A stretch of DNA of 64,000 bases, from positions 17,574 through 81,573 of the forward strand of contig NZ_NRRD01000016.1 of NCBI RefSeq assembly GCF_020023995.1, written 5' to 3'. This stretch comes from Rhodobacter sp. TJ_12 (GTDB lineage: Bacteria > Pseudomonadota > Alphaproteobacteria > Rhodobacterales > Rhodobacteraceae). Under the pieces are notes generated by a model. That model was not told where the DNA came from. It worked only from the letters and a program-made list of their open reading frames with translations, and did no database searches. Positions 51,273 through 60,282 of the stretch are shown here, piece after piece. Each line of letters opens with the position of its first letter. Within the stretch, counting starts at the first letter, position 1. The translations under genes and the position numbers were made by a program.

Positions 51273-52342
51273 CCCCCTTAGCCGCGGCATTGGCGCGCCG
51301 CATCGCGGCGGGCGGCCCGATTGGGATCGACACCTATATGGCCGAATGCCTGATGCACCCCGATCATGGCTATTACGCCACGCGCGACCCTTTTGGCCGT
51401 GGCGGCGATTTCATCACCGCGCCGGAAATCAGCCAAATGTTTGGCGAGATGCTGGGGCTGTGCTTGGCGCAAGTCTGGTTGGATCAAGGGCAGCCTGCGC
51501 CTTTTGTGCTGGCCGAATGCGGCCCTGGGCGCGGCACGCTGATGGCCGATGTCTTGCGCGCGATCCGCGCTGTGCCGGGCATGGCCGAGGCGGCCGAGGT
51601 GCATCTGGTTGAAACCTCTGCCACTTTGCGCGAGCGGCAGCGCGCCACGCTCGCCCCGCGCGCGGTCACATGGCACGAAAGCGTCGCCACCTTGCCTCGG
51701 GCGCCCTTGTTTCTTTTGGCCAATGAATTCTTTGATGCGCTGCCGATCCGGCAATTCATCCGGCAGGGCCCGGCCTGGGCCGAGCGGCAGGTGGGGCTGA
51801 AAGAGGGGCGGCTGAGCTTCGGCCTTGCCCCGCCCGCGCCGCTTGAGGCGTTGCAGCACCGGCATGGCGACACGCGCGATGGCGATGTGGTCGAAACCTG
51901 CCCCACAGCCGCGCCGATCATGACGGAAATCGCTGCCCGTATTGCCGCGCAAGGCGGGGTGGCGCTGATTGTCGATTACGGGCATTGGCGCAGCTTGGGC
52001 GATACGTTTCAGGCGGTCAAAGATCACCAGCCTTGCGATCCGCTGGCCGCGCCCGGCGAGGCCGATCTAACCGCGCATGTAGATTTCGAACCGTTGGCAC
52101 AAGCCGCGCGCGCGGCGGGGGCGCAAGCCTCTGCCATGACCGCGCAGGGCGTGCTGTTGGAGCGGCTGGGCATCACCGCGCGGGCTGAGGCGCTGGCGCG
52201 CAGACTGGACGGCACGGCGTTGCAGGCCCATATTGCTGCGCATCGGCGCTTGACCCATCCCGAAGAAATGGGTCAGGTGTTCCAAAGCCTTGCCGTTTAT
52301 CCCGCAACCGCCCCGCTGCCGCCGGGCTTCGACGCTGACTGA
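51269..52342 (+). CDS. SAM-dependent methyltransferase, NDUFAF7/MidA family
   Basis: A 357-residue protein of the NDUFAF7/MidA family (DUF185). It opens with [20 protein letters not shown] (in part), followed by [20 protein letters not shown], the SAM-binding [32 protein letters not shown] and [20 protein letters not shown]. The mitochondrial relative methylates an arginine of complex I during assembly, and bacterial members may do the same for NDH-1. ATG 51269 overlaps the lgt stop. It is the second gene of lgt-methyltransferase-pgeF, a conserved alphaproteobacterial order. Confidence 0.92.
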   Translation: MTPLAAALARRIAAGGPIGIDTYMAECLMHPDHGYYATRDPFGRGGDFITAPEISQMFGEMLGLCLAQVWLDQGQPAPFVLAECGPGRGTLMADVLRAIRAVPGMAEAAEVHLVETSATLRERQRATLAPRAVTWHESVATLPRAPLFLLANEFFDALPIRQFIRQGPAWAERQVGLKEGRLSFGLAPPAPLEALQHRHGDTRDGDVVETCPTAAPIMTEIAARIAAQGGVALIVDYGHWRSLGDTFQAVKDHQPCDPLAAPGEADLTAHVDFEPLAQAARAAGAQASAMTAQGVLLERLGITARAEALARRLDGTALQAHIAAHRRLTHPEEMGQVFQSLAVYPATAPLPPGFDAD

Positions 52343-52351
52343 GCTCTTGCC

Positions 52352-53113
52352 ATGCCCACCACGCTCGAAATCCTGACTGCGCCGGCGCTGTCCGGCCTGA
52401 CCCACGGGTTCTTTACCCGCAAAGGGGGCGCGTCTTCGGGCGTGTTTGCCGGGCTCAATTGCGGCCATGGCTCCAGCGACCAGACAGAGGCGGTGGCGCT
52501 GAACCGCACCCGTGTGGCCGATGCGATGGGGGTGGCCCCTGCGGCGATGGTGGGCGTGTGGCAGGTGCATTCCGCCGATGTGGTCGCATTGGAGGCCCCA
52601 CCCGCCCAGAAGATCGAGGCCGATGGCGTGGTGACCGCCACGCCGGGGCTGTTGTTGACCGTGCTAACCGCCGATTGCCAGCCCGTGCTCTTTGCCGATC
52701 GCACGGCTGGGGTGATCGGCGCTACTCACGCGGGCTGGCGCGGCAGTATCGACGGTATCTTGGAAAACACCTTGGCGGCGATGGAGCGGTTGGGGGCGAC
52801 GCGCGCGAATATCACCGCGGTGATCGGCCCGTGCATTTCGCAGCGCGCCTATGAGGTCGGCCATGACTTCATGGAGAATTTTCTGGTCGAAGACAGCGCG
52901 AATGGGCGGTTCTTCGCGGGCGGGCCGAATGGCAAGCCGATGTTCGATCTGCCGGGCTACAGCCTTGCGCGGCTGCGCGCGGCAGGGGTGGGTGCTGCGG
53001 AATGGACCGGCCATTGCACCTATGCGGATCCGGAGCGGTTTTATTCCTTTCGGCGCACCACCCATGCCGGTGAAGCCGATTACGGCCGCCTGATCTCGGC
53101 GATCCGGCTGTAA
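52352..53113 (+). CDS. pgeF: Peptidoglycan editing factor PgeF (YfiH/multicopper oxidase-like domain)
   Basis: A 253-residue member of the DUF152/YfiH family, formerly called laccase-domain protein. In E. coli PgeF removes wrongly built peptidoglycan precursors with L-Ser. Conserved residues are visible: GFFTRKGGASSG, VWQVHSADVV with the metal His, LLTVLTADCQPVLFAD with the catalytic Cys, THAGWRGSIDGILENTL and HCTYADPERFYSFRR. The start lies ten bases after the upstream stop, making it the third gene of the lgt operon. Confidence 0.93.
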   Translation: MPTTLEILTAPALSGLTHGFFTRKGGASSGVFAGLNCGHGSSDQTEAVALNRTRVADAMGVAPAAMVGVWQVHSADVVALEAPPAQKIEADGVVTATPGLLLTVLTADCQPVLFADRTAGVIGATHAGWRGSIDGILENTLAAMERLGATRANITAVIGPCISQRAYEVGHDFMENFLVEDSANGRFFAGGPNGKPMFDLPGYSLARLRAAGVGAAEWTGHCTYADPERFYSFRRTTHAGEADYGRLISAIRL

Positions 53114-53391
53114 GCGGCGCCGCGTTTTGCCAAAGCCGACTCAGGTCCGCTCTGCAATCAGGCGTGATTGTGGAGCTTTTTTCCCCAGCCTTGCCACACT
53201 TATGGCGTCCCGCGCGTAGAACCGCCGCGCAGCCCTTGTTTTGCGAATCTGGGCGGCAGGCGCGGTGCCATATTTTTCACCGTTCGCCCCGCCGGTTTTT
53301 TGCGCAACCGTCAAAACCTCGCCGCATTGGGAAAGGATATCTTAACCAACGGCCACAAGCCCCGAAAAGACCGAAGGCAGGAGAGCAGAGA

Positions 53392-53583
53392 ATGACCCCG
53401 CAGACCAATCGCCGCTGGATGCGTGCCGCCCTTGAAGGCAGTGCGAAGTGTGACATCGCGATGCCTTGGGGGCGGGGGGGACGCCGCGCCCAGATGTTGG
53501 CGCGCCGGGCCGCACCGGCGGCCATCCGCGCGCGCGCCTGTCATGCTGGCGCGGCGCCGCGCTCGTCCAAGGCCGCCCGCTAA
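53392..53583 (+). CDS. Small, highly basic hypothetical protein, 63 aa
   Basis: I cannot assign a family. The 63-residue frame is rich in Arg and Ala (MTPQTNRRWMRAALEGSAKC then MPWGRGGRRAQMLARRAA). It has a good ribosome binding site, AGGAG, about eight bases before ATG 53392. The motif MPWxRGxRRAxxxARR looks like small basic proteins I associate with Rhodobacterales, but from memory only. The preceding 278 bases hold no gene, so it would have its own promoter. It may be real or a chance frame in GC-rich DNA. Confidence 0.5.
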   Translation: MTPQTNRRWMRAALEGSAKCDIAMPWGRGGRRAQMLARRAAPAAIRARACHAGAAPRSSKAAR

Positions 53584-53905
53584 GGCGACCCGCTCGATTT
53601 TTCGTGCCTCGGTTTCGTGGGGCGCATGGGCCGCGCCTACAAGGGCATGGTCTTTGTGCGGGCCGGGGGCTGCCACCCCCGGCCGCGGTGCGCGGGGGGC
53701 TTGCGCGATTCGCATCAATTGCGGCGAAATCTGGGCACTGTTGCGCGCAACCGCCACAGTCCGGGCCCGTCCTGCGGGATTGGGCCCCCAGCCTTTATCA
53801 ATTCTTCACGAAATTTGACGCGCGCCAAGGAAGGGCGCATCTTCCGGCTGTCTCTCTGCAACCGGTGGGGGCCGCGCAGATGTGACCAGACCGAAAGGCT
53901 GTGCC
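53584..53905. other. 322-bp gene-free, GC-rich stretch
   Basis: No credible gene. A nine-bp perfect stem GGCCGGGGG (53661-53669) with CCCCCGGCC (53676-53684) is present without a T-run, so it is not a standard terminator. The last 100 bases are less GC-rich (TTTATCAATTCTTCACGAAAT near 53796-53816) and should contain the promoter of the Hint-domain gene that follows. Confidence 0.6.
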
Positions 53906-54736
53906 ATGTCGTATTCCCACCGGGTCGGTGTCGGGCAATCTGCGCCCGTGCCGCGTTCCGAATCTCTTTTGCCGGCAGGCGTGCCGCGCGATATCCCCCC
54001 CGTCGTGCCTGCGGCGGGCAAGGCCCTGCGCGCCATGCCGCTGACCCGCCGCTATGAGGCCGCTTGGCTTGATGCCTGCGGGCAAATCCAAGACAACACC
54101 CGGATCGCCCCCGCAACCCCGCTTTTCGAAGAAGCCTTTTCGGCTTTGGCGCGTGGGGCGGTGATTGCCACCGAAGAGGGGCCGGTCGCGGTCGAGGATT
54201 TGGTGCCCGGGATGCGCGCGCTGACCGCTGAAGGGCGGGTCGAGACAATCACCTGGATCGGGTCCATGGTGATCTACCCCGAAGGGGATTCCCCGCGCGC
54301 TGGCGATGGCGGCGAAAAGGTCACCCTAACCCGCGTCACCGCCGAGGCCTTGGGCGCGGGGCGCCCGATGCAGGATGTGGTTTTGGGGCCGCGCGCCCGG
54401 CTGTGCCTACGCCATTCTCGGCTGCGCCGGGTGGCGGGGCTAGAGGCCGCCTATGCCCCCGCCCGGGCCTTTATCGATGGGGTCAGCGTGATCGAACTGA
54501 CCCCGGCGACCCCGGTCACGGTCTTCCATGTGGTCTTGGAACGGCATGGTTCGCTGAAGGTCGGGGGGCTGGAGGTCGAAGCCTTTCACCCCGGCGAGGG
54601 GGTGGAGCGGATGATCGACCCGCGTATGCTGTCGCTGTTTGAGGCGCAATTTCCCCAGCTTGACACGCTGGCGGATTTCGGCCCGCTGGCCCATCCGCGC
54701 CTAACCCGGTTCGAAGTCGAAAGCCTGTGGGATTAA
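53906..54736 (+). CDS. Hint-domain protein lacking the catalytic cysteine
   Basis: A 276-residue protein. After about 75 poorly ordered residues, a Hint_2-like domain begins. Its first strand reads LARGAVIATEEGPVAVEDLV, matching the CFVAGTRIAT...GP...IEDI start of the RTX/Hint protein at 8529, but position 80 is Ala where the splicing/cleavage Cys should be. The second part has MRALTAEGRVETITWIGS and a late LRHSRLRRVAGLEAAYAPA. Self-cleavage is therefore unlikely; it may keep a binding role. No signal peptide. ATG 53906 is the first credible start. Confidence 0.75.
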   Translation: MSYSHRVGVGQSAPVPRSESLLPAGVPRDIPPVVPAAGKALRAMPLTRRYEAAWLDACGQIQDNTRIAPATPLFEEAFSALARGAVIATEEGPVAVEDLVPGMRALTAEGRVETITWIGSMVIYPEGDSPRAGDGGEKVTLTRVTAEALGAGRPMQDVVLGPRARLCLRHSRLRRVAGLEAAYAPARAFIDGVSVIELTPATPVTVFHVVLERHGSLKVGGLEVEAFHPGEGVERMIDPRMLSLFEAQFPQLDTLADFGPLAHPRLTRFEVESLWD

Positions 54737-54789
54737 GCGTGCCGCCATGCCGTCGCGAAAGGGGCCGATAGCCCCGCTGCGGCGTCTGC

Positions 54790-54806
54790 CCTTCGACTTT
54801 GAGGAA
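54790..54806 (-). repeat. Partial intergenic repeat, inverted (3' block only)
   Basis: Read on the minus strand the sequence is TCCTCAAAGTCGAAGGG, sharing CAAAGTCGAAGGG with the 3' ends of repeat copies 1 and 2. The CCGGGATATTT and GCGCTGCCCC blocks are absent. It lies between the Hint gene and degP. Its edges are approximate. Confidence 0.5.
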
Positions 54807-54836
54807 CATCCCGCAGGCCGTTTTTGATAGGTGAAC

Positions 54837-54866
54837 GAAAAAGGCCCCCAAGCGGGGGCCTTTTGC
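54837..54866. terminator. Bidirectional terminator between Hint gene and degP
   Basis: GGCCCCC (54843-54849) pairs with GGGGGCC (54854-54860) around AAGC. Five or more As precede and four Ts follow, so both convergent transcripts can end here. Confidence 0.85.
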
Positions 54867-54883
54867 ACATGCGGGGAAGGGGC

Positions 54884-56371
54884 TTAATTCACCGGCACCG
54901 CAACAAAGCGCGGCTCGCCGCCCCGGCGGATCAAAAGCAGCACGGATTTCCGTCCGCCCTCTTTCGCTTCCATCACCCGGGCCTGCAGGTCCGACACGCT
55001 CAGCACCGGCTGCTGCCCGGCTTCCACGATCACATCGCCTTTACGCAGCCCCTTATCAAAGGCCTCGCCCGTTTCGTCGATATCGGTGACGACAAGGCCG
55101 CGCGTGTCTCCCGGCAGGTTCAACTCGGCACGCAGCGCATCCGACAGCGGGCTTAGCGCCATGCCCAGAACCTCGCCATTGGCGCTTTCGGGGGCGGTTT
55201 TCGCGCCCATGCCCGCCCCGGCCCCTTCGACCAGTTCGCGCTGGCCCAGCGTGACCAGAAGGGTTTGCTCCTTGCCGGCACGCATCACCACCACGCGGAC
55301 CGCTTCGCCCACCGGGGCATCGGCCACGCGGCGCACCAGATCCTTGCTGTCCTTCACCGGATTGCCGTCAAAGGCCACGATCACATCGCCCGGTTCCATC
55401 CCCGCGTCTTTCGCCGGGCCTTCGGGCACATCCGACACCATCACGCCTTCGGGCTTGGAAAGCTGCATCGCTTCGGCCATGTCAGGCGTCAGGTCTTGGA
55501 TCTTTACGCCCAGCCAACCGCGCCGGGTGGCCCCGAATTCCTTGAGCTGGCCGACCACTTTCGACACCACATTCGAGGCCATCGAAAAGCCGATCCCGAT
55601 CGAGCCGCCATTGGGCGACATGATCGCCGTATTGACCCCGATCACCTTGCCGCTGGTATTGAACAAAGGTCCGCCCGAATTGCCCCGGTTGATCGCGGCA
55701 TCGGTCTGAATGTAATCGTCATAGGTGCCCGAAAGCTCGCGGTTGCGGGCTGAAACGATCCCTACCGAGGCCGAGAAGCCCTGCCCCAGCGGGTTGCCCA
55801 TCGCCATCACCCAATCGCCTTCGCGCATCGTGTCGCTATCGCCAAAGGCGACAAAGGGCAGCGGCTTGTCGCTGTCCACTTTCAGCAGCGCGATATCGGT
55901 TTTCGGATCGGTGCCGACCAGCGTGGCATCCAGCTTTTGCCCGCCAGAAAACTCGATCGAGATTTCATCCGCATTTTCAATAACGTGGTTGTTCGTGACG
56001 ATATAGCCATCTTCCGAGATCACAAAGCCCGACCCCAGCGCATCCGACCGACGCGGCCGCGCCGGGCCATTGTTGCCAGGCATGTTCGGCATGCCGAATT
56101 CGCGGAAGAAATCTTCAAAGGGGGAGCCCGGCGGGAAACCCGGCATACCGCGGGCGGGTTCGGTCACAACGGTCGAGGTGGTGATCATCACCACGGCGGG
56201 TTTGACCTGTTCGACCAGATCGGCGAAACTTTCGGGCGTGGCAAAGGCCTGCGCGGGCGGCACCGGCGCCAGAACAAGCGCCGTGGAGACAAGCGCGGCC
56301 CCAAGCAGCGATTTCGCAAGGCGCGGCGCGGCGGTCATTTGCGGCATCCGAAGGGGGGCGGTGGTGATCAT
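54884..56371 (-). CDS. Periplasmic serine protease DegP/HtrA family (Do)
   Basis: Periplasmic protease and chaperone for misfolded envelope proteins. In 495 residues, a signal peptide (about 1-43) is followed by a trypsin-like domain with His in VTNNHVIENAD, Asp in TDIALLKVDSD and Ser in INRGNSGGPLFN. Two PDZ domains follow, around GWLGVKIQDLTPDMAEAM and LGMALSPLSDALRAELNLPG. The start at 56371 has GGGAGAG upstream. It is the last gene of hflK-hflC-DUF2065-degP, behind a heat-shock-like promoter. DegP, DegQ or MucD naming is not settled. Confidence 0.94.
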   Translation of the reverse strand: MITTAPLRMPQMTAAPRLAKSLLGAALVSTALVLAPVPPAQAFATPESFADLVEQVKPAVVMITTSTVVTEPARGMPGFPPGSPFEDFFREFGMPNMPGNNGPARPRRSDALGSGFVISEDGYIVTNNHVIENADEISIEFSGGQKLDATLVGTDPKTDIALLKVDSDKPLPFVAFGDSDTMREGDWVMAMGNPLGQGFSASVGIVSARNRELSGTYDDYIQTDAAINRGNSGGPLFNTSGKVIGVNTAIMSPNGGSIGIGFSMASNVVSKVVGQLKEFGATRRGWLGVKIQDLTPDMAEAMQLSKPEGVMVSDVPEGPAKDAGMEPGDVIVAFDGNPVKDSKDLVRRVADAPVGEAVRVVVMRAGKEQTLLVTLGQRELVEGAGAGMGAKTAPESANGEVLGMALSPLSDALRAELNLPGDTRGLVVTDIDETGEAFDKGLRKGDVIVEAGQQPVLSVSDLQARVMEAKEGGRKSVLLLIRRGGEPRFVAVPVN

Positions 56372-56504
56372 GCTGGTTCTCTCCCGTAGGTCCTGGCCGG
56401 GCGCGCCGGCGTCGCGTCGATAAAAAGCCTAAGCGGCGCCGGGTTCAAATGAAAGCCCGTCGCAATGCGTAAATTCGCTGTGAAACGGCGCGGGTTGTCC
56501 CAAT

Positions 56505-56696
56505 TTAACTAAAGGCGCGCACCAAAGCCACGATCCCAACCCCCGCCGCAACCGCGCCAAGGCCGATCCGGCGGCGGGTTTCGGGGCGCAGGCTGGCCAA
56601 AAACGCCACCAGTTCCTCCATACGCGAAGGGGCCAGCGCAAGCGCCAGCCCCTCGATCACGAGCACAAGGCCCAAAGCGGTGAAAAACGCCGCCAT
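56505..56696 (-). CDS. DUF2065 (YjeT) family small membrane protein
   Basis: A 63-residue inner-membrane protein with two helices: FFTALGLVLVIEGLALALAP and RIGLGAVAAGVGIVALVRAF. The YjeT/DUF2065 family typically lies next to hflC, as here. Function unknown. Its ATG at 56696 shares one base with the hflC stop (TGATG), so translation is coupled. A gap of about 130 bases separates it from degP. Confidence 0.9.
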   Translation of the reverse strand: MAAFFTALGLVLVIEGLALALAPSRMEELVAFLASLRPETRRRIGLGAVAAGVGIVALVRAFS

Positions 56697-57583
56697 CAGT
56701 TGTCGGCCGTCTCCGGCTCGAGCGATTTCACGAACCGATCATAGTCGAAGTACAGGCTGTCGGGCTCGGTCACGAGCGACGACGAGCCGGGCTGCAAGCT
56801 GTCGGCATAGAATTGCAGCGCCCGGGTGAAGGTGAAGAAGCTTTCGTCTTGGCCATAGGCCTCGGCATAAATTGCGTTGCGTTCCGCATCCGCCTGACCG
56901 CGCACGATCTCGGCTTGCTTGCGCGCCTCGGAGGTCAGCTCGACCACCTGACGATCCGCAGCAGCCCGCACGCGCTGCGCCGCCTCGCCACCACGGGCGC
57001 GTTCATCCGCCGCCTCGCGCTGCCGTTCAGCCCGCATCCGTTCATAGGTGGATTGCAAGTTTTGGTCCGGCAGGTCGGTGCGGGTCAGCCGCACGTCGAT
57101 CACGTCAATACCAAGCGCATTGGCCTCGCGCCGGGCGATGTCACGGATCTGGTTCATCAGCGCGGTCCGGTCATCCGACAGCACCGCCGTCGAGGGCACT
57201 GACCCCATCACTTCGCGGATCGCATTGTTCAAGATGCCGTCAAGGCGGTTCTTGGCAAAGCTCTCGCCGCCGGCGCCTACCGCTTCGCGGAACCGCACCG
57301 CATCAACGATACGCCAGCGCGCGAACGCGTCCACCACAAGGCGGCGATCATCAAGCGGCGTCACCTCGAGCGGCTGGGTCGACAGCGCCAAGATCCGGTC
57401 GTCATATTTGACGACATTTTGCATGATCGGGATCTTGAAGCCGATGCCCGGTTCGGTGCGCGAAGACACGACTTCCCCGAATTGCACCACCAGCGCCTTT
57501 TCGCGTTCATCGACCTTATAAATCGACGACAGCGCGACACCGACCGCGATCACGCCGACGGGAATAAGAAGTTGCGCGCGCAT
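56696..57583 (-). CDS. hflC: Protease modulator HflC
   Basis: SPFH/band-7 protein that with HflK forms a large periplasmic-side cage around the FtsH protease. The 295-residue protein has an N-terminal anchor (LLIPVGVIAVGVALSSIY) and the band-7 domain VDEREKALVVQFGEVV, followed by helical ADEQRARGGEAAQRVRAAAD-type coiled-coil segments. It overlaps hflK by one base (TGATG) and DUF2065 in the same way. Expression should follow the heat-shock-like promoter upstream of hflK. Confidence 0.94.
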   Translation of the reverse strand: MRAQLLIPVGVIAVGVALSSIYKVDEREKALVVQFGEVVSSRTEPGIGFKIPIMQNVVKYDDRILALSTQPLEVTPLDDRRLVVDAFARWRIVDAVRFREAVGAGGESFAKNRLDGILNNAIREVMGSVPSTAVLSDDRTALMNQIRDIARREANALGIDVIDVRLTRTDLPDQNLQSTYERMRAERQREAADERARGGEAAQRVRAAADRQVVELTSEARKQAEIVRGQADAERNAIYAEAYGQDESFFTFTRALQFYADSLQPGSSSLVTEPDSLYFDYDRFVKSLEPETADN

Positions 57584-58725
57584 CAGTTCGTCCCCCCGCT
57601 GGTCGTGGTGCTGGCCATGCCTTGCGGGCGCAGACGGTCAAGCGGCAGATAGGGCACGGTGCCTGCCTCGCCGTCGATCACCACCTTGTTCACGCCGCCA
57701 AGGGTTTGGCTCATGGTTTCATAGAACATCCGGCGTTTCGTCACCTCGGGCGCTTTGCGGTATTCTTCATAAACCGAGAGGAAGCGCGCCGCCTGACCTT
57801 GCGCATCGTTCACCACCTGGGCGCGATAGGCCTCGGCTTCCTGTTGGATTTGCGCCGCGGCCCCGCGCGCCTCGGCCGTGACTTTGTTGGCATAGGCGTC
57901 GGCTTGTTTTTCCAGCTTGTCGCGCTCTTGCTGCGCGGCCTGCACGTCACGGAAGCTGTCGATCACTTCGCGCGGCGGGTCGGCGCGGTTGAAGTTCACC
58001 CGCACGATGTTGATACCCGCCTCATAGCTGTCCAGCGTGCCTTGCACGGCAGTCCGCAGATCGGCGGCAATCACGCCACGGTCACGGTTCAGGATCGGTG
58101 CCAGTTCAGAACGCGCGATGATGTCGCGCATTGCCGATTCCGACACGGCGCGGATCGTGTCTTCCGGATCGGCAAGGTTGAACAGGAATTTTTGCGGGTC
58201 CGACACGTTCCAGACGATCTGATAGTTCACATCGACGATGTTCTGGTCGCCCGTCAGCATCAGCCCCGAATCCATATCGCCGCCGCGCCCGGTGCCGATT
58301 TCGGTGGTGCGCTCGTCCGTAACCGGGATCACCTCGGCGGTGACCACGGGCCACGGCGCAAAGTTCAGACCCGGATTGCCGGTGGCATTGTATTTGCCGA
58401 ACATCAGTTCGACCGAGCGTTCGTTTTGCTGCACGGTGTAGAAAGAGCTCCACGCCCAAACGGCGACAAGCGCCAGCGCGCCCAGACCCAGCGTGCCCAG
58501 CGTGAAGGCCGGACCAGCGCCACCGCCCCCGCCGCCGCCAGAACGGCCGCCATTGCCAGACCGCCCGCCCATCAGCACGCGCAGTTGTTCCGAGCCTTTC
58601 TTCATCAGCTCGTCGATCTCGGGGATCGCATTGTTGCTGTCTTGCGGGCGACGCGGGCCGGGGCGACGCGGCGGTTCGCGGTCATCGCCGCCGCCTCCAG
58701 ACCCCCAAGGTCCTCCGTTGGTCAT
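57583..58725 (-). CDS. hflK: FtsH protease activity modulator HflK
   Basis: Partner of HflC, 380 residues. A Gly/Pro-rich cytoplasmic N-terminus (TNGGPWGSGGGGDDREPPRR, and GGRSGGGGGGGAG) is typical of HflK. One membrane helix follows (LGLGALALVAVWAWSSFYTV), then band 7 (QQNERSVELMFGKY, INYQIVWNVSDPQKFLFNL-like) and a long coiled coil. GAGGAAACA precedes ATG 58725. It is the first gene of the hflK-hflC-DUF2065-degP unit. Confidence 0.94.
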   Translation of the reverse strand: MTNGGPWGSGGGGDDREPPRRPGPRRPQDSNNAIPEIDELMKKGSEQLRVLMGGRSGNGGRSGGGGGGGAGPAFTLGTLGLGALALVAVWAWSSFYTVQQNERSVELMFGKYNATGNPGLNFAPWPVVTAEVIPVTDERTTEIGTGRGGDMDSGLMLTGDQNIVDVNYQIVWNVSDPQKFLFNLADPEDTIRAVSESAMRDIIARSELAPILNRDRGVIAADLRTAVQGTLDSYEAGINIVRVNFNRADPPREVIDSFRDVQAAQQERDKLEKQADAYANKVTAEARGAAAQIQQEAEAYRAQVVNDAQGQAARFLSVYEEYRKAPEVTKRRMFYETMSQTLGGVNKVVIDGEAGTVPYLPLDRLRPQGMASTTTSGGTN

Positions 58726-58757
58726 TGTTTCCTCACCTTTGATCTCTCTGCCCCGAA

Positions 58758-58783
58758 GTGGGGATCACGTCCTGAATTTCAAG
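58758..58783 (-). promoter_or_regulatory. Sigma-32-like promoter of hflKC-DUF2065-degP
   Basis: On the minus strand CTTGAA (58783-58778) is followed after 14 bases by CCCCAC (58763-58758), one base off the CCCCAT consensus. It lies 33-58 bases upstream of the hflK start, the right distance for a short leader. FtsH modulators and DegP are heat-shock functions. Confidence 0.7.
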
Positions 58784-58806
58784 CGTTTTCGTCATGTTTG
58801 ACGCGG

Positions 58807-60159
58807 TTATTGATGGCGCACCGGCGCGCGCATCGTCACCAACTCCTCTGCCATGGTCGGATGCACGGCGCAGGTTTCGTCGAATTGCGCCTTCGTGGCC
58901 CCCATTTTCATGGCAATTGCGGCCAGTTGGATCATTTCGCCCGCTTCGGGCGCAACGATATGGCAGCCCAGAACGCGCTGGGTGTCCTTGCAGACCACAA
59001 GTTTCATCAAAACCCGCTCTTCGCCTCCGGCGAAGGCGGAGCGCATCGGCTTGAAGGCCGAAACATACACCTCGATCGGGCCGTGCTTGCGTGCTTCTTC
59101 CTCGCTCAGCCCGCAGGTGCCGAATTCGGGGCGCGTAAAGACCGCCGAGGCGATCAGATCATGGTCGATGGTGCGCGGGCTGGCCCCAAAGACGGTATCG
59201 GCAAAGGCATGGCCTTCGCGGATCGCCACCGGGGTCAGGTTCACCCGGTCGGTCACATCGCCCACCGCATAGATCGAGGGGACATTGGTTTGCGACCACT
59301 CATCGACCACGATCGCGCCATTCTGTGCCTGTTTCACGCCCGCGTTTTCAATGCCTAGGCCTTCGGTGTTTGGCACGCGCCCCGTGGCATAGACCACAGC
59401 ATCGAATTCCTGTGTGCGCCCGTCGCCCGCATGGGCGGTAAAGCCGGTCTCGGTTTTCGTCACCCGGTCGATGATCACGTTTTCATGCACATCGATGCCG
59501 CGCGCGCACATCCGCTCCACAATCAGATCGCGGCATTCGGTGTCAAAGCTGCGCAAAAGCGGCGAGCGGTTCCATTGTGCGACCTGGGACCCCAAGCCTT
59601 GGAAGACACAGGCAAATTCAGAGGCGATATAGCCGCCCCCCACGATCAATAGCCGTTTGGGCAGCGCATCGAGGTGGAACAGATCGTTCGAGGTCAGCAC
59701 ATGCTCACACCCGTCGAAATGCGGCACGAAGGGGCGTCCGCCCACGGCAACCAAAATATGCTTGGCCGAAATCAGCGTGCCATCGGCCAGTTGCACCTCA
59801 TGCGGGCCCGCAATCGTGGCGCGTTGGGTGTGCACTTGCACCCCGGCATTATCTTGGCCCGCGCGGTAAATCCGTTCCAGCCGGTCCAGTTCGGCATGCA
59901 GCTTGGTGCGGAAGGCCAGCCAGTCGAAGGTGCCGATTTCGGCGCTCCAACCGTAAGCTTGGGCTTCTTCGACCGCCGAAGGCATGGAAGAGGCGAACAC
60001 CATCAGCTTTTTCGGCACGCAGCCACGAATGACGCAGGTGCCGCCCATCCGGTCTTCTTCGGCCAGCGCAACTTTCGCGCCATGGCCCGCCGCGATCCGC
60101 GCTGCGCGCACGCCGCCCGAGCCGCCGCCGATCACGAAAAGGTCGAAGTCGAAGCTCAT
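58807..60159 (-). CDS. gor: Glutathione-disulfide reductase
   Basis: FAD enzyme that reduces glutathione disulfide with NADPH. The 450-residue protein has LFVIGGGSGGVRAARIAAGHG for FAD, the redox-active disulfide in GGTCVIRGCVPKKLMV, an NADPH-binding GGGYIASEFACVFQGLG, YAVGDVTDRVNLTPVAIREG and the C-terminal His-Glu pair in CAVHPTMAEELVTM. This separates it from lipoamide dehydrogenase, whose active site reads GGTCLNxGC. A start at 60159 is natural. The upstream gap leads to a small membrane protein gene on the same strand. Confidence 0.94.
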   Translation of the reverse strand: MSFDFDLFVIGGGSGGVRAARIAAGHGAKVALAEEDRMGGTCVIRGCVPKKLMVFASSMPSAVEEAQAYGWSAEIGTFDWLAFRTKLHAELDRLERIYRAGQDNAGVQVHTQRATIAGPHEVQLADGTLISAKHILVAVGGRPFVPHFDGCEHVLTSNDLFHLDALPKRLLIVGGGYIASEFACVFQGLGSQVAQWNRSPLLRSFDTECRDLIVERMCARGIDVHENVIIDRVTKTETGFTAHAGDGRTQEFDAVVYATGRVPNTEGLGIENAGVKQAQNGAIVVDEWSQTNVPSIYAVGDVTDRVNLTPVAIREGHAFADTVFGASPRTIDHDLIASAVFTRPEFGTCGLSEEEARKHGPIEVYVSAFKPMRSAFAGGEERVLMKLVVCKDTQRVLGCHIVAPEAGEMIQLAAIAMKMGATKAQFDETCAVHPTMAEELVTMRAPVRHQ

Positions 60160-60282
60160 TTGTGGTCCTTTCCCTGCGCATGCCTGTGCCGCATGAAGGA
60201 CTTAGCCTTGCGCACCCGTCAGGGCAAGGCAAGGGCCGCACCAACAGGCAGAAGGGTTACTGTCGGGCGGCTTGGTTGGGGG

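Noticed and set aside
53661..53684. Terminator in the gap before the degenerate Hint gene
   Set aside because: The nine-bp stem is strong, but no T-run follows and there is no clear transcript to end except the uncertain small gene.
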